Shown here in pieces: positions 14,978 to 22,409 of a stretch of DNA of 22,626 nucleotides. Location: positions 1 through 22,626 of the forward strand of contig JAFANL010000251.1 in assembly GCA_019232735.1 (NCBI GenBank). Reading direction: 5' to 3'. This stretch comes from Aquitalea sp. GTDB lineage: Bacteria; Pseudomonadota; Gammaproteobacteria; Burkholderiales; Chromobacteriaceae. The notes beneath the pieces were generated by a model. It searched no databases. It was not told where the DNA came from and saw nothing but the letters and a program-made list of their open reading frames with translations. Position 1 is the stretch's first letter. Each line of letters starts with the position of its first letter. Position numbers and translations under genes: made by a program.

Positions 14978-15675
14978 CGCCGGCTCCAGCGCAGGCCCTG
15001 CCAGGCCAGGCAACCGCCCAGCAAGAGCCACTGCACGGCATAGGCAAAATGCCGTTGGGCCGATATCGGCGGCTGCACCGGCCATGGCCGCAATCCGGGC
15101 AGTGGCGCTTGCAAGGCCAACACCCCATTGCGCCAGTGCCCCGGATAACGGTGCTGCAATGCCGCCACGTCCAGCGCATCCACTTGTCCGGCAATACCGG
15201 CCTGGGCGCCGGGCAAGGTCCAGCGTGCATGCCAGGGCAGCCATTGCCCGGCAGGGGATGGCGGCAACACCACAGACGGCAGCGCCTTGCCCTGGGCCAG
15301 CCAGCCCAGGTCCAGCAGCAGCATGCTGCCATCGCCCAGCCGCACGGCCTGTAATACCCGGGCACCCGGTTGCGCATCCAGCAGGCTGTTGGCCAACAGG
15401 ATGACTGGACCACGCGGGCTGGCCTTGCCAATGAAACGATGGGAATAATCCGGCAATGCATCCCCGGGGGAGGACTCCAGCGCCTGGGCCGGCTGGCTGT
15501 CTGCCCGCGCCAGGGCCTGCTCCCAGTGCAATTTGTCCATGCCGCGCTGCCCCTGCCAGCCCGCTAATACAAAAGGTAACAAGACCACTGACAACAGAAA
15601 CCCACGACTTCGTTTTTTGCCACTAGACTGAAAACATGTTTCTGCTGTTGCCGCTGTACCGGAGGGACCCGCCAT
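14974..15675 (-). CDS. SURF1 family cytochrome oxidase assembly protein (start uncertain)
   Basis: SURF1 proteins help insert heme A into oxidase subunit I. The protein has the family layout of two membrane spans around a periplasmic domain. The first (GFLLSVVLLPFVLAGW) runs into WQGQRGMDK, matching the conserved WQ..R...K. The second is preceded by RHFAYAVQW near the C-terminus, and the hallmark LLDLGWLAQG is central. The sequence is divergent. ATG 15675 gives 233 residues; no internal ATG, GTG or clear ribosome site occurs before the first span. Its start codon shares the CATG of the opposing DUF2909 start, so there is no room for a conventional intergenic promoter. Confidence 0.82.
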   Translation of the reverse strand: MAGPSGTAATAETCFQSSGKKRSRGFLLSVVLLPFVLAGWQGQRGMDKLHWEQALARADSQPAQALESSPGDALPDYSHRFIGKASPRGPVILLANSLLDAQPGARVLQAVRLGDGSMLLLDLGWLAQGKALPSVVLPPSPAGQWLPWHARWTLPGAQAGIAGQVDALDVAALQHRYPGHWRNGVLALQAPLPGLRPWPVQPPISAQRHFAYAVQWLLLGGCLAWQGLRWSRR

Positions 15676-15874
15676 GAAAATCGTCATCGTCTTTTTGCTT
15701 GCCTGCATCGTGCTGGTCCTGTTCTGGGGACTGTCCGGCCTGCTCAAGCAGGAGTCCGACTCGCAGCGGCTGATCCGCTCGCTCACCTTGCGGGTAGGTT
15801 TGTCCATCGGCCTGTTCATCCTGTTGCTGCTGGGTGCGGTCTTCGGCTGGTGGCGTCCGCACCAGCCCGGTTAA
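15674..15874 (+). CDS. DUF2909 family twin-transmembrane small protein
   Basis: The 66-residue protein has two hydrophobic helices (about 2-22 and 43-60) separated by a charged loop, KQESDSQRLIRSLTLR, and a short GWWRPHQPG tail. This is the pattern of DUF2909 proteins, which recur in proteobacterial cytochrome oxidase clusters and have no known function. GGAGGG lies 7 nt before ATG 15674. It is the only plus-strand gene inside the oxidase cluster: its stop is 10 bp from the coxC stop (convergent) and its start touches SURF1 (divergent). Confidence 0.85.
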   Translation: MKIVIVFLLACIVLVLFWGLSGLLKQESDSQRLIRSLTLRVGLSIGLFILLLLGAVFGWWRPHQPG

Positions 15875-15884
15875 TCGCGCTGGC

Positions 15885-16748
15885 TCACAGCCAGTAGACG
15901 AAGACAAACAGCAGCAACCACACCACATCGACAAAATGCCAATACCAGGCCGCAGCGGCAAAAGCGAAATGCCGCTGCGCATCAAAATGCCCACGCAGTA
16001 CCCGTAACCACACCACCAGCAGGATGATGCTGCCCAGCAGCACATGCATGCCATGCAGGCCAGTCAGCATGTAGAAAGTCATGCCATAGCCCCCCGCCGA
16101 CAAGGTCAGCTGCTGCGCCGTCCAGGCATGGTGGTATTCGATGGCCTGCAGGCTGAGGAAGCTCAAGCCCAGCGCGATGGTGATGAACAGGCCCAGCTTC
16201 AGCTGTGCCCGCCGTCCCAGCATCAGGCCCCAGTGCGCCCAGGTCAGGGTGGCACCGGAAGACAGCAGGATCAGGGTATTGAGAGCCGGCAGCCCCCAGG
16301 CTTCCATCGCCTGATAGGCTTGTCCGGGCTGTGGGGCCGTCAACAGCGGCCAGCTGGCGCTGAAATCCGGGTACAGCAGCTTGTAATCCAGACTGCCCAG
16401 TGTCGGCAGTGCCACCAGCCGCACCCAGAACAGCGCCGCAAAAAACGCGCCGAACAGCATGACTTCGGAAAAAATGAACCAGCCCATGCCCCAGCGGAAG
16501 GACATGCCCTCCTGGCCGTGGTAACGACCCAGCTGGTTTTCACCTATCACGTCGCCAAACCAGCCAAACAGCATGCGCAGCAGGATCAGCACGCCCAGCG
16601 CCAGCGACCACCAGCCCAGTGACATGCCATTGACGGCAAACGCCGCCCCCAGCCCCAGGCAGAACAGCGCCACCGCGCCCAGTGCCGGCCAGCGCGAGGG
16701 TGCCGGCACAAAATAATGCGTCTGCGGATGCTCATCCAGCACAGCCAT
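15885..16748 (-). CDS. coxC: Cytochrome c oxidase subunit III
   Basis: Subunit III is a core membrane subunit that stabilises the D-channel side of subunit I. The 287-residue protein has seven spans and the family motifs GFLDVIGEN-like GDVIGENQLGRYHG, FIFSEVMLFGAFF and LLSSGATLTWAHW. C-terminal segments MTFYMLTGLHGMHVLLG and YWHFVDVVWLLLFV complete the pattern. Its ATG has GAGGAG upstream and lies 10 bp after the DUF2970 gene. It is convergent with DUF2909. Confidence 0.97.
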   Translation of the reverse strand: MAVLDEHPQTHYFVPAPSRWPALGAVALFCLGLGAAFAVNGMSLGWWSLALGVLILLRMLFGWFGDVIGENQLGRYHGQEGMSFRWGMGWFIFSEVMLFGAFFAALFWVRLVALPTLGSLDYKLLYPDFSASWPLLTAPQPGQAYQAMEAWGLPALNTLILLSSGATLTWAHWGLMLGRRAQLKLGLFITIALGLSFLSLQAIEYHHAWTAQQLTLSAGGYGMTFYMLTGLHGMHVLLGSIILLVVWLRVLRGHFDAQRHFAFAAAAWYWHFVDVVWLLLFVFVYWL

Positions 16749-16758
16749 GACCGTCTCC

Positions 16759-16935
16759 TCAATGGCTTATCCAGTTCACCACAACCAACAGCAGGGTAAT
16801 CAGCCCGGCCACCAGCACCAACGCCGTCGCAATCAGCTGCAGCGGTCGCAGCTTGCCATCCTGCTGTGCGGACGCATGCCGGCGGATGCCGATAAATGCA
16901 GCCAATACGGCAAGCACGCCCCGCCACCAGCTCAT
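16759..16935 (-). CDS. DUF2970 family small membrane protein
   Basis: This 58-residue protein starts MSWWRGVLAVLAAFIGIR and has a charged middle (RRHASAQQDGKLRP). One strong hydrophobic helix (about 35-55) ends NWISH. Start, spacing and position between ctaG and coxC match the DUF2970 miniproteins found in betaproteobacterial cox operons. Their function is unknown. ATG 16935 overlaps the ctaG stop by 4 nt (ATGA), and the stop is 10 bp before coxC. Both facts support a real, translationally coupled gene despite its small size. Confidence 0.85.
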   Translation of the reverse strand: MSWWRGVLAVLAAFIGIRRHASAQQDGKLRPLQLIATALVLVAGLITLLLVVVNWISH

Positions 16936-17480
16936 GGCCGTCCCTCCCCCTGCCCCGGCACGTCAAACACGCTGTAGGACAGGGTAATGCTGCCGATCTC
17001 CGCCGGCAGCCTGCGGTCTATCACCAGCACCACCGGAAAGTGCCGCGTTTCGCCCGGCTGGAACACCTGCTGGCGAAAGCAGAAGCACTCCAGCTTTTTC
17101 ACATAGGCCGCAGCCTCGGCCGGCAGATAGTGCGGAATCGCCTGCCCCACCACCGCCTGCCGGCTGTTATTGCGCAAGGTGTACTGCAACTGGATGAACT
17201 GGCCGGTGCGCACCTGCAATTGCCTGGCCGGCGGCAACACCTGCCATGGCAGGCCGGGCTGTACCATGGTGTCCAGCACCAGTTGCACCGGCCGCACCGC
17301 TGCGGTGGTGCTGCCATCGTCGGCCAGCCGATCCGCCGCCACCACGCGGTTCAGACCGCTGACCTCACAAATCACCCGATACAGCGGAATCAGCCCCCAG
17401 GCAAAACCGAACATCAACAGCACCACCAGCAACAGCCTGCGCAGCAATACCGTATTGGCCGCCCGCCCTGCTTCCGCCAT
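16932..17480 (-). CDS. ctaG: Cytochrome oxidase copper chaperone CtaG/Cox11
   Basis: CtaG delivers copper to the CuB site of subunit I. The 182-residue protein has one N-terminal membrane anchor (about 12-33, ending in LIPLYRVICE with the conserved Cys). A periplasmic immunoglobulin-like domain follows, bearing the copper motif ECFCFRQQ and then the FQPGE turn; TLSYSVFDV lies near the C-terminus. ATG 17480 is preferred: GGGAG lies 6 nt upstream, and the GTG at 17483 would add only one residue. The gap to the coxA stop is 14 bp. Confidence 0.96.
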   Translation of the reverse strand: MAEAGRAANTVLLRRLLLVVLLMFGFAWGLIPLYRVICEVSGLNRVVAADRLADDGSTTAAVRPVQLVLDTMVQPGLPWQVLPPARQLQVRTGQFIQLQYTLRNNSRQAVVGQAIPHYLPAEAAAYVKKLECFCFRQQVFQPGETRHFPVVLVIDRRLPAEIGSITLSYSVFDVPGQGEGRP

Positions 17481-17494
17481 CACCGTCTCCCTGG

Positions 17495-19120
17495 CTAGCC
17501 GTGCTTGCCACCACGCATGTCCAGCACCACGCCGTTTTCTGCCGTCTCCAGTTCCGGCGCTTCATGGAAGCTGTGGTAGGGCGCAGGCGTGGGCAGTCGC
17601 CATTCCAGCGTATTGGCACCTTCCCACGGCTGCTGGGGGGCTGTTTTGCCATGGCGTAGCGAATGCAGGATGTTGAACAGGAAAATCAGCTGCCCCAGGC
17701 CAAACATGAAGGCGCCCACGCTGGCGATCTGGTTGAAGGTGGTGAACTGCAAGGCGTAATCGGGAATGCGGCGCGGCATGCCGGCCAGGCCGAGAAAATG
17801 CATGGGAAAGAAGGTGACGTTGAACCACAGCAGCGACCACCAGAAATGCAGCTTGCCCAGCCGCTCGCCATACATGCGGCCGGTCATCTTGGGAAACCAG
17901 TAATACACGGCGGCAAACAGGCTGAACAAGGCGCCGGCCACCAGCACATAGTGGAAATGCGCCACCACGTAGTAACTGCCGTGCAGCTGCACATCCACCG
18001 CCGCCACGCTCAGCGTCACCCCCGACAACCCGCCGATGGTGAACAGCAGGATGAAACCGATGGCAAACAGCATCGGGGTTTCAAAGCTCATGCTGCCTTC
18101 CCACATGGTGGCGATCCAGTTGAACACCTTCACGCCGGTGGGCACGGCAATCAGCATGGTGGCGTACATGAAAAACAGCTGCGCCGTGGCCGGCATGCCG
18201 GTGACGAACATGTGATGCGCCCACACCATGAAGGACAGCACACCGATGGAGCTGGTGGCATACACCATGGACGTATAGCCAAACAGCGGCTTGCGGGCAA
18301 AGGTGGGAATCACCTGGCTGACAATGCCGAAGGCCGGCAACGCCATGATGTAGACCTCGGGGTGACCGAAAAACCAGAACACATGCTGATACAGGATGGG
18401 ATCGCCCCCGCCGGCGGCATTGAAGAAATGCGTGCCGAAATGGCGGTCAGTCAGCACCATGGTGACGGCACCGGCCAGCACCGGCATCACCGCGATGATG
18501 AGATAGGCGGTGATCAGGCTGGCCCAGGCAAACATCGGCATGCGCATCATCGGCATGCCCGGCGCGCGCAAATTGATGATGGTGACCACGATATTGATGG
18601 CCCCCATGATGGAACTGACACCCAGGATATGGATGGCGAAGATGGTCAGATCCATGCCCATGCCCAACTGCACCGACAGCGGTGCATACAGCGTCCAGCC
18701 GGTGGCGGCCGCCCCGCCTGGCACCAGAAAGGACAACAGCAACAGGGCCATGGCCGGCGGCAGCAGCCAGAAGCTCCAGTTGTTCATGCGGGCAAAGGCC
18801 ATGTCCGGCGCGCCCAGCATCAGCGGCAGCATCCAGTTGGCCAGGCCGGTAAAGGCCGGCATGATGGCGCCGAACACCATGATCAGCCCGTGCAGGGTGG
18901 TGAGCTGATTGAACAAGGCGGGCTGGAAGAACTGCAGGCCGGGGCGGAACAGCTCGGTGCGGATGCACAACGCCAGTACACCGCCCACCAGAAACATGCA
19001 AAAGGCAAACCACAGGTAGAGCGTGCCGATGTCCTTGTGATTGGTGGCAAACAGCCAGCGCCTCCAGCCATGCGGCTTGTGGACGACCGGCTGCGGGTCT
19101 GCCGTGTGTGCCATGACCAT
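17495..19120 (-). CDS. coxA: Cytochrome c oxidase subunit I
   Basis: Subunit I binds heme a and the heme a3-CuB centre where oxygen is reduced. The 541-residue protein has 12 spans. Visible residues, counted from ATG 19120, are the heme a ligand H77 (TLHGLIM), D-channel entry D106 (GAPDMAF), and H253, E255 and Y257 (FGHPEVY: CuB ligand, proton-gating Glu, cross-linked Tyr). CuB H302-H303, K-channel K331 (PTGVKVF), H388 for heme a3 and H390 for heme a are also present. This is an A1-type heme-copper oxidase. GAGGAG precedes ATG 19120, 10 bp after coxB; ATG 19114 is an alternative. Confidence 0.97.
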   Translation of the reverse strand: MVMAHTADPQPVVHKPHGWRRWLFATNHKDIGTLYLWFAFCMFLVGGVLALCIRTELFRPGLQFFQPALFNQLTTLHGLIMVFGAIMPAFTGLANWMLPLMLGAPDMAFARMNNWSFWLLPPAMALLLLSFLVPGGAAATGWTLYAPLSVQLGMGMDLTIFAIHILGVSSIMGAINIVVTIINLRAPGMPMMRMPMFAWASLITAYLIIAVMPVLAGAVTMVLTDRHFGTHFFNAAGGGDPILYQHVFWFFGHPEVYIMALPAFGIVSQVIPTFARKPLFGYTSMVYATSSIGVLSFMVWAHHMFVTGMPATAQLFFMYATMLIAVPTGVKVFNWIATMWEGSMSFETPMLFAIGFILLFTIGGLSGVTLSVAAVDVQLHGSYYVVAHFHYVLVAGALFSLFAAVYYWFPKMTGRMYGERLGKLHFWWSLLWFNVTFFPMHFLGLAGMPRRIPDYALQFTTFNQIASVGAFMFGLGQLIFLFNILHSLRHGKTAPQQPWEGANTLEWRLPTPAPYHSFHEAPELETAENGVVLDMRGGKHG

Positions 19121-19130
19121 GTCCCGCTCC

Positions 19131-20264
19131 TCAGGCTGCGCCGCCACGGGCGGCTTTCACTTCAGCCGGTTGCACCAGCTGTCCGGTATGGTTGCCCCAG
19201 GCATTGCGCTCGTAAGTGATCACGGCGGCGATGTCGGTATCCGACAGCTGTTTGCCCCAGGCCTGCATGGCCGGGTTCTTCTTGCTGCCGTTCAGCACGA
19301 TATTGATATGCGCCGCCTTGTCGCCATTCACCACCGGCGAGCCATCCAGCGCGGGAAAACTACCGGGAATGCCCTTGCCGCTGGCTTGGTGGCAGGGCAC
19401 GCAGTTCTGGCCGTAGACTTTCTCGCCCCGCTCACGCAGGGCCGCCAGCGACCAGACCCGGCTGGGGTCATCGGCACTGGCAGCGGCCTGCTTCAGACGT
19501 GCATCGCGCCAGCGGGCATAGTCTTCCGGCGAGCGCGCCTCCACCACGATGGGCATGAAGCCATGATCCTTGCCGCACAACTCGGAACACTGACCGCGAT
19601 AGATGCCCGGCTGGTCCACGATGAACCAGGCATCACGCAGGAAACCGGGAATGGCGTCCTGCTTGATGCCCAGCTGCGGTACCCACCAGGAGTGGATGAC
19701 ATCATTGGCCGTCAGCAGCAGGCGTACCTTGCGCCCGGTGGGCACCACCAGCGGCTCGTCCACTTCCAGCAGGTAATGGGCCGGCAATGCCGTGCTGCCG
19801 GCCGGCATGGTACGCGGTGTGGCCAGGTGGCTCATATAGCCGAAATTGTCATCCAGGTAGTCGTAACGCCATTTCCACTGATAGCCGGTGATCTTGATGG
19901 TCATGTCTTCGCCATGCGTGCTTTTCTGGTTCAGTACCGCACGCGTGGCTGGCCAGGCAATGGCCAGCAGGATCAACAAGGGGATGACGGTCCAGATGAT
20001 TTCCACGGTGGTGTTTTCGTGGAACTGCCGGGCAATATGGCCGGCCGATTTGCGATGGCGGACGATGGCATACAGCATCACCGCCAGCACCAGCAGGAAG
20101 ATCACGCCGGTTACCAGCAGCAGCATGCTGTGCAGATCGTATTCCAGGCGGGCGAGCGAGGTGGCCGGGCTGGGCAGGTTGATGGCCAGCTCTTGGGCGG
20201 ATGCAGCTTCGCCAGGCAGCAGCAGGCAAGCAACAGCACTCCCCACCATGCGCAGACAGGACAT
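19131..20264 (-). CDS. coxB: Cytochrome c oxidase subunit II with fused cytochrome c domain (caa3 type)
   Basis: Subunit II accepts electrons at the CuA site. The 377-residue precursor has a signal sequence cleaved near ASA-Q (about 23), then two membrane spans (about 46-66, 90-105). Its cupredoxin domain has CuA ligands H191, C226, C230, H234 and M237 (CSELCGKDHGFM). A C-terminal class I cytochrome c domain follows: CVPCH at 288-292 and probable axial Met M333. The fusion marks a caa3-type oxidase that can take electrons from a mobile cytochrome c through its own heme. ATG 20264 has GGAGAGGGGG upstream. It heads the oxidase gene cluster. Confidence 0.96.
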   Translation of the reverse strand: MSCLRMVGSAVACLLLPGEAASAQELAINLPSPATSLARLEYDLHSMLLLVTGVIFLLVLAVMLYAIVRHRKSAGHIARQFHENTTVEIIWTVIPLLILLAIAWPATRAVLNQKSTHGEDMTIKITGYQWKWRYDYLDDNFGYMSHLATPRTMPAGSTALPAHYLLEVDEPLVVPTGRKVRLLLTANDVIHSWWVPQLGIKQDAIPGFLRDAWFIVDQPGIYRGQCSELCGKDHGFMPIVVEARSPEDYARWRDARLKQAAASADDPSRVWSLAALRERGEKVYGQNCVPCHQASGKGIPGSFPALDGSPVVNGDKAAHINIVLNGSKKNPAMQAWGKQLSDTDIAAVITYERNAWGNHTGQLVQPAEVKAARGGAA

Positions 20265-20314
20265 GTGGCCCCCTCTCCGGCCAGCCGGATCCGACGCTGG
20301 CCCATGCAAGCATT

Positions 20315-20333
20315 GATAATAACAATCATCAAC
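20315..20333. promoter_or_regulatory. Fur-box-like operator upstream of coxB
   Basis: GATAATAACAATCATCAAC matches the 19-bp Fur consensus GATAATGATAATCATTATC at 15 of 19 positions. It is embedded in the dyad TTGAT-N10-ATCAA (20313-20332). It lies 51-69 bp upstream of the coxB ATG and overlaps the best -10 element. Fur control of a heme-copper oxidase would make sense for iron economy but is inference. Confidence 0.5.
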
Positions 20334-20344
20334 AGCCGCTTAAA
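20316..20344 (-). promoter_or_regulatory. coxB: Possible sigma70 promoter of coxB
   Basis: On the minus strand TTTAAG (20339-20344) and TATTAT (20316-20321) are separated by 17 bp. They would start transcription about 45 nt before the coxB ATG. The -10 matches five of six bases, the -35 only three. The -10 falls inside the Fur-like site. Confidence 0.35.
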
Positions 20345-20424
20345 ATGCTAGACCCGTTCGACATAAAAACAAGAAGTTTTCATGCTGCGCCGCAGAAACC
20401 AACCATCATTCCAGAGGCATTAAC

Positions 20425-20452
20425 TTGTAATTGAAATTCGATGGCAAATAAT
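20425..20452 (+). promoter_or_regulatory. Possible sigma70 promoter of the HD-GYP gene
   Basis: TTGTAA (20425-20430) and AATAAT (20447-20452) are separated by 16 bp in an AT-rich stretch, giving a leader of about 50 nt before ATG 20510. It would be divergent from the coxB promoter about 100 bp away. Confidence 0.4.
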
Positions 20453-20509
20453 GGAAAGAAGCTATATCCCTCAAGCTAAAACCTGAGCAGTTCCTATATT
20501 GCCGCCACC

Positions 20510-21766
20510 ATGCCCAATACCAGCGCCGAACCGTACAACACCAACCCGCACTACCTGGCCACCTTGTCCGGTTTGCTGGCCAAGCAAGCCATCGTGGCCG
20601 AGCAGGCCATTACCGCCAGGGATGGCCGCGTTCTGTTGCACAGCGGCAGCCCCATGCAAGCAAAGCACATGGCCTTGCTACCGCAGGAAGCACTCAAAAT
20701 ACCGCTGGAAGCCTGCCTGTCACTGCCGGACTTCACACCACACCGGCTATTGCAGGAAAAAAGCATCCTCCTGCTGGAACAGCAGCCCTTGCTGCAAGCC
20801 ATGCTGGAGAAAACATCCCATCGGCATGCCTGCCTGGCCGTACTGGAAAGCTTGCCGCTGAATCACTCGCTGGCCATGTTGCTGGCCCTGCTGGAACAGC
20901 AACAATTACTGGAACACAGTCTGCTGTGCTGCCTGTTCAGCCTGGGGCTGGCCTTGCGCACCGGCCAGCCCAGCAGCCTGCTGGAGCCGATTGCACTGGC
21001 CGCCCTGTTCCACGATATCGGTGAGCTCTATCTGGGGCCACGCCAGCCACTGAGCGGCTCGGCGCTGGGGCGTCATCGCATGGCGCACCCGCTGCTGGGC
21101 TATCGCCAGATGCTGCGACTGGGGCAGCACAAGCAAATCGAGCTGATTGCCCAAGGCATACTGCAGCATCATGAACGGCTGGATGGCAGTGGTTACCCAC
21201 GCGGCGACAAAGAAGGCCAATTGGGCATCATCGGCCAGTTGATCACGGTGGCCGATCTTGCCAGCCAGTTGCTGCTGCACCGCGACCACCCCTACCAACG
21301 GCTGGATATCGCCCTGCGACTGATCCCCGGCGGCTTTCATCGCCCCTCGGTATCACTGGTCAACCGCCTGGCCCGGCAACTGGGCAGTACCGCCCCCCAG
21401 CCGGAAAGCCCGCCAGCGGCAATGGACATCTTGCATGCCCTGCTCAAGCATATCGGCGAACTGACCCAGCTATTGTTCAATCTGCAGGAAGAGAAACTGA
21501 GCACGGAGGGCAAGGTGGTGCAGGAGCGCTGCATGAGTCAGTTCGATGGCATCCAGCGCTCGCTGTTCAGTAGCGGCATGCAGGCCAGTCATCTGCTGGG
21601 GCAGGAACAAGGCGTGCAGCTGGAAATCCAGCTGGTCTGCGAGGAAATCAACTGGCGTTTGCGCAATCTGGGGCGGGATCTGAGCCTGGCCCAGGACAAG
21701 TTGGGCCCGGACGACAGCACGCTGTTCCAGGCGCTCAGTAGCAGCCTGCTGGAGAGCAGGCCGTGA
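20510..21766 (+). CDS. HD-GYP domain protein (putative c-di-GMP phosphodiesterase)
   Basis: HD-GYP enzymes hydrolyse c-di-GMP to GMP. In this 418-residue cytoplasmic protein the HD-GYP domain covers about 130-290: H136, H168-D169 (LFHDIGE), H193 (AHPLLGY), H220-H221 (QHHERLDGSGYPRG) and D249 (VADLA). Two deviations stand out. The usual HDxGK lysine is E172. The position four before the first His, which is Glu in trinuclear-iron enzymes, is Q132. The N-terminal 130 residues and the helical C-terminus (about 305-418) match no domain I recognise. No good Shine-Dalgarno precedes ATG 20510. It is convergent with bioD, 7 bp apart. Confidence 0.85.
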   Translation: MPNTSAEPYNTNPHYLATLSGLLAKQAIVAEQAITARDGRVLLHSGSPMQAKHMALLPQEALKIPLEACLSLPDFTPHRLLQEKSILLLEQQPLLQAMLEKTSHRHACLAVLESLPLNHSLAMLLALLEQQQLLEHSLLCCLFSLGLALRTGQPSSLLEPIALAALFHDIGELYLGPRQPLSGSALGRHRMAHPLLGYRQMLRLGQHKQIELIAQGILQHHERLDGSGYPRGDKEGQLGIIGQLITVADLASQLLLHRDHPYQRLDIALRLIPGGFHRPSVSLVNRLARQLGSTAPQPESPPAAMDILHALLKHIGELTQLLFNLQEEKLSTEGKVVQERCMSQFDGIQRSLFSSGMQASHLLGQEQGVQLEIQLVCEEINWRLRNLGRDLSLAQDKLGPDDSTLFQALSSSLLESRP

Positions 21767-21773
21767 CGGCAAA

Positions 21774-22409
21774 TCAGGACTGCCCACCCTCGTAGGGCAG
21801 TTCCAGCAGCAAGGGCGCGGCAATGGCCGCCTTGAGGGTAGCCAGATTATCGGCATAGGCCAGTTGCTGCGGTACCACGCGGTTGGCCACCCAGCCGGCC
21901 AGTGTCAGACCGGATGCCTGAATGGCCCGCACCGTCAGCAAGGCATGGTTGATGCAGCCCAGCCGCATGCCCACCACCAGAATCACCGGCAGTTGCAGCG
22001 CACGCGCCATGTCTTCCATGTACACACCATCCGCCAGTGGAGCCAGCCAGCCGCCAGCCGCCTCGACCAGCACGGTATCCGCCTGCTGTGCCAGCTGCTG
22101 ATAGTGGCTGACGATGCGCTCCAGCGAAATCTCCACCCCGGCCTGGCGCGCGGCGATATGCGGCGACACCGGCGGCAAGAAGCGGTAGGGGTTCATCAAG
22201 TCCAGATCCTGCTGGCCGGTTACCGCCACCAGGCGGGCGACATCGTCATTCAGCCAGCTGCCATCGGCCTGTACCTCGCAGCCCGACGCCACCGGCTTCA
22301 TCGCCAGCACCCGCTGCCCTTGTGCCTGCCAGTAACGCAGCAGTGCGACGGCAGAATGCGTCTTGCCAATTTCGGTATCGGTGCCGGTAATGAAGAATCC
22401 CTGGGACAT
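21774..22409 (-). CDS. bioD: Dethiobiotin synthetase BioD
   Basis: BioD closes the ureido ring of dethiobiotin from DAPA, CO2 and ATP, the penultimate step of biotin synthesis. The 211-residue P-loop protein begins MSQGFFITGTDTEIGKT, with the Walker A variant GTDTEIGKT (residues 9-17). It has the catalytic MKPVASGCE segment, VEAAGGWLAPL (usually EGAGG; here E-A-A-G-G) and the adenine-selective NRV motif. ATG 22409 fits the family N-terminus; ATG 22427 would add six residues. Other bio genes are not in the window. Confidence 0.94.
   Translation of the reverse strand: MSQGFFITGTDTEIGKTHSAVALLRYWQAQGQRVLAMKPVASGCEVQADGSWLNDDVARLVAVTGQQDLDLMNPYRFLPPVSPHIAARQAGVEISLERIVSHYQQLAQQADTVLVEAAGGWLAPLADGVYMEDMARALQLPVILVVGMRLGCINHALLTVRAIQASGLTLAGWVANRVVPQQLAYADNLATLKAAIAAPLLLELPYEGGQS

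Noticed and set aside
17663..19219. Plus-strand 518-codon open frame opposite coxA
   Set aside because: The product is rich in His, Gln and Gly, typical of the complement of a GC-rich membrane protein gene. It has no recognisable domain, and coxA on the minus strand is unambiguous.
20313..20332. FNR site upstream of coxB
   Set aside because: The half sites TTGAT and ATCAA are present, but the spacing is 10 rather than the 4 bp required for FNR/Anr; the Fur-like reading fits better.
20441..20479. 12-codon ORF upstream of the HD-GYP gene as a leader peptide
   Set aside because: It overlaps the predicted -10 element, has no ribosome site and no codon pattern suggesting attenuation.
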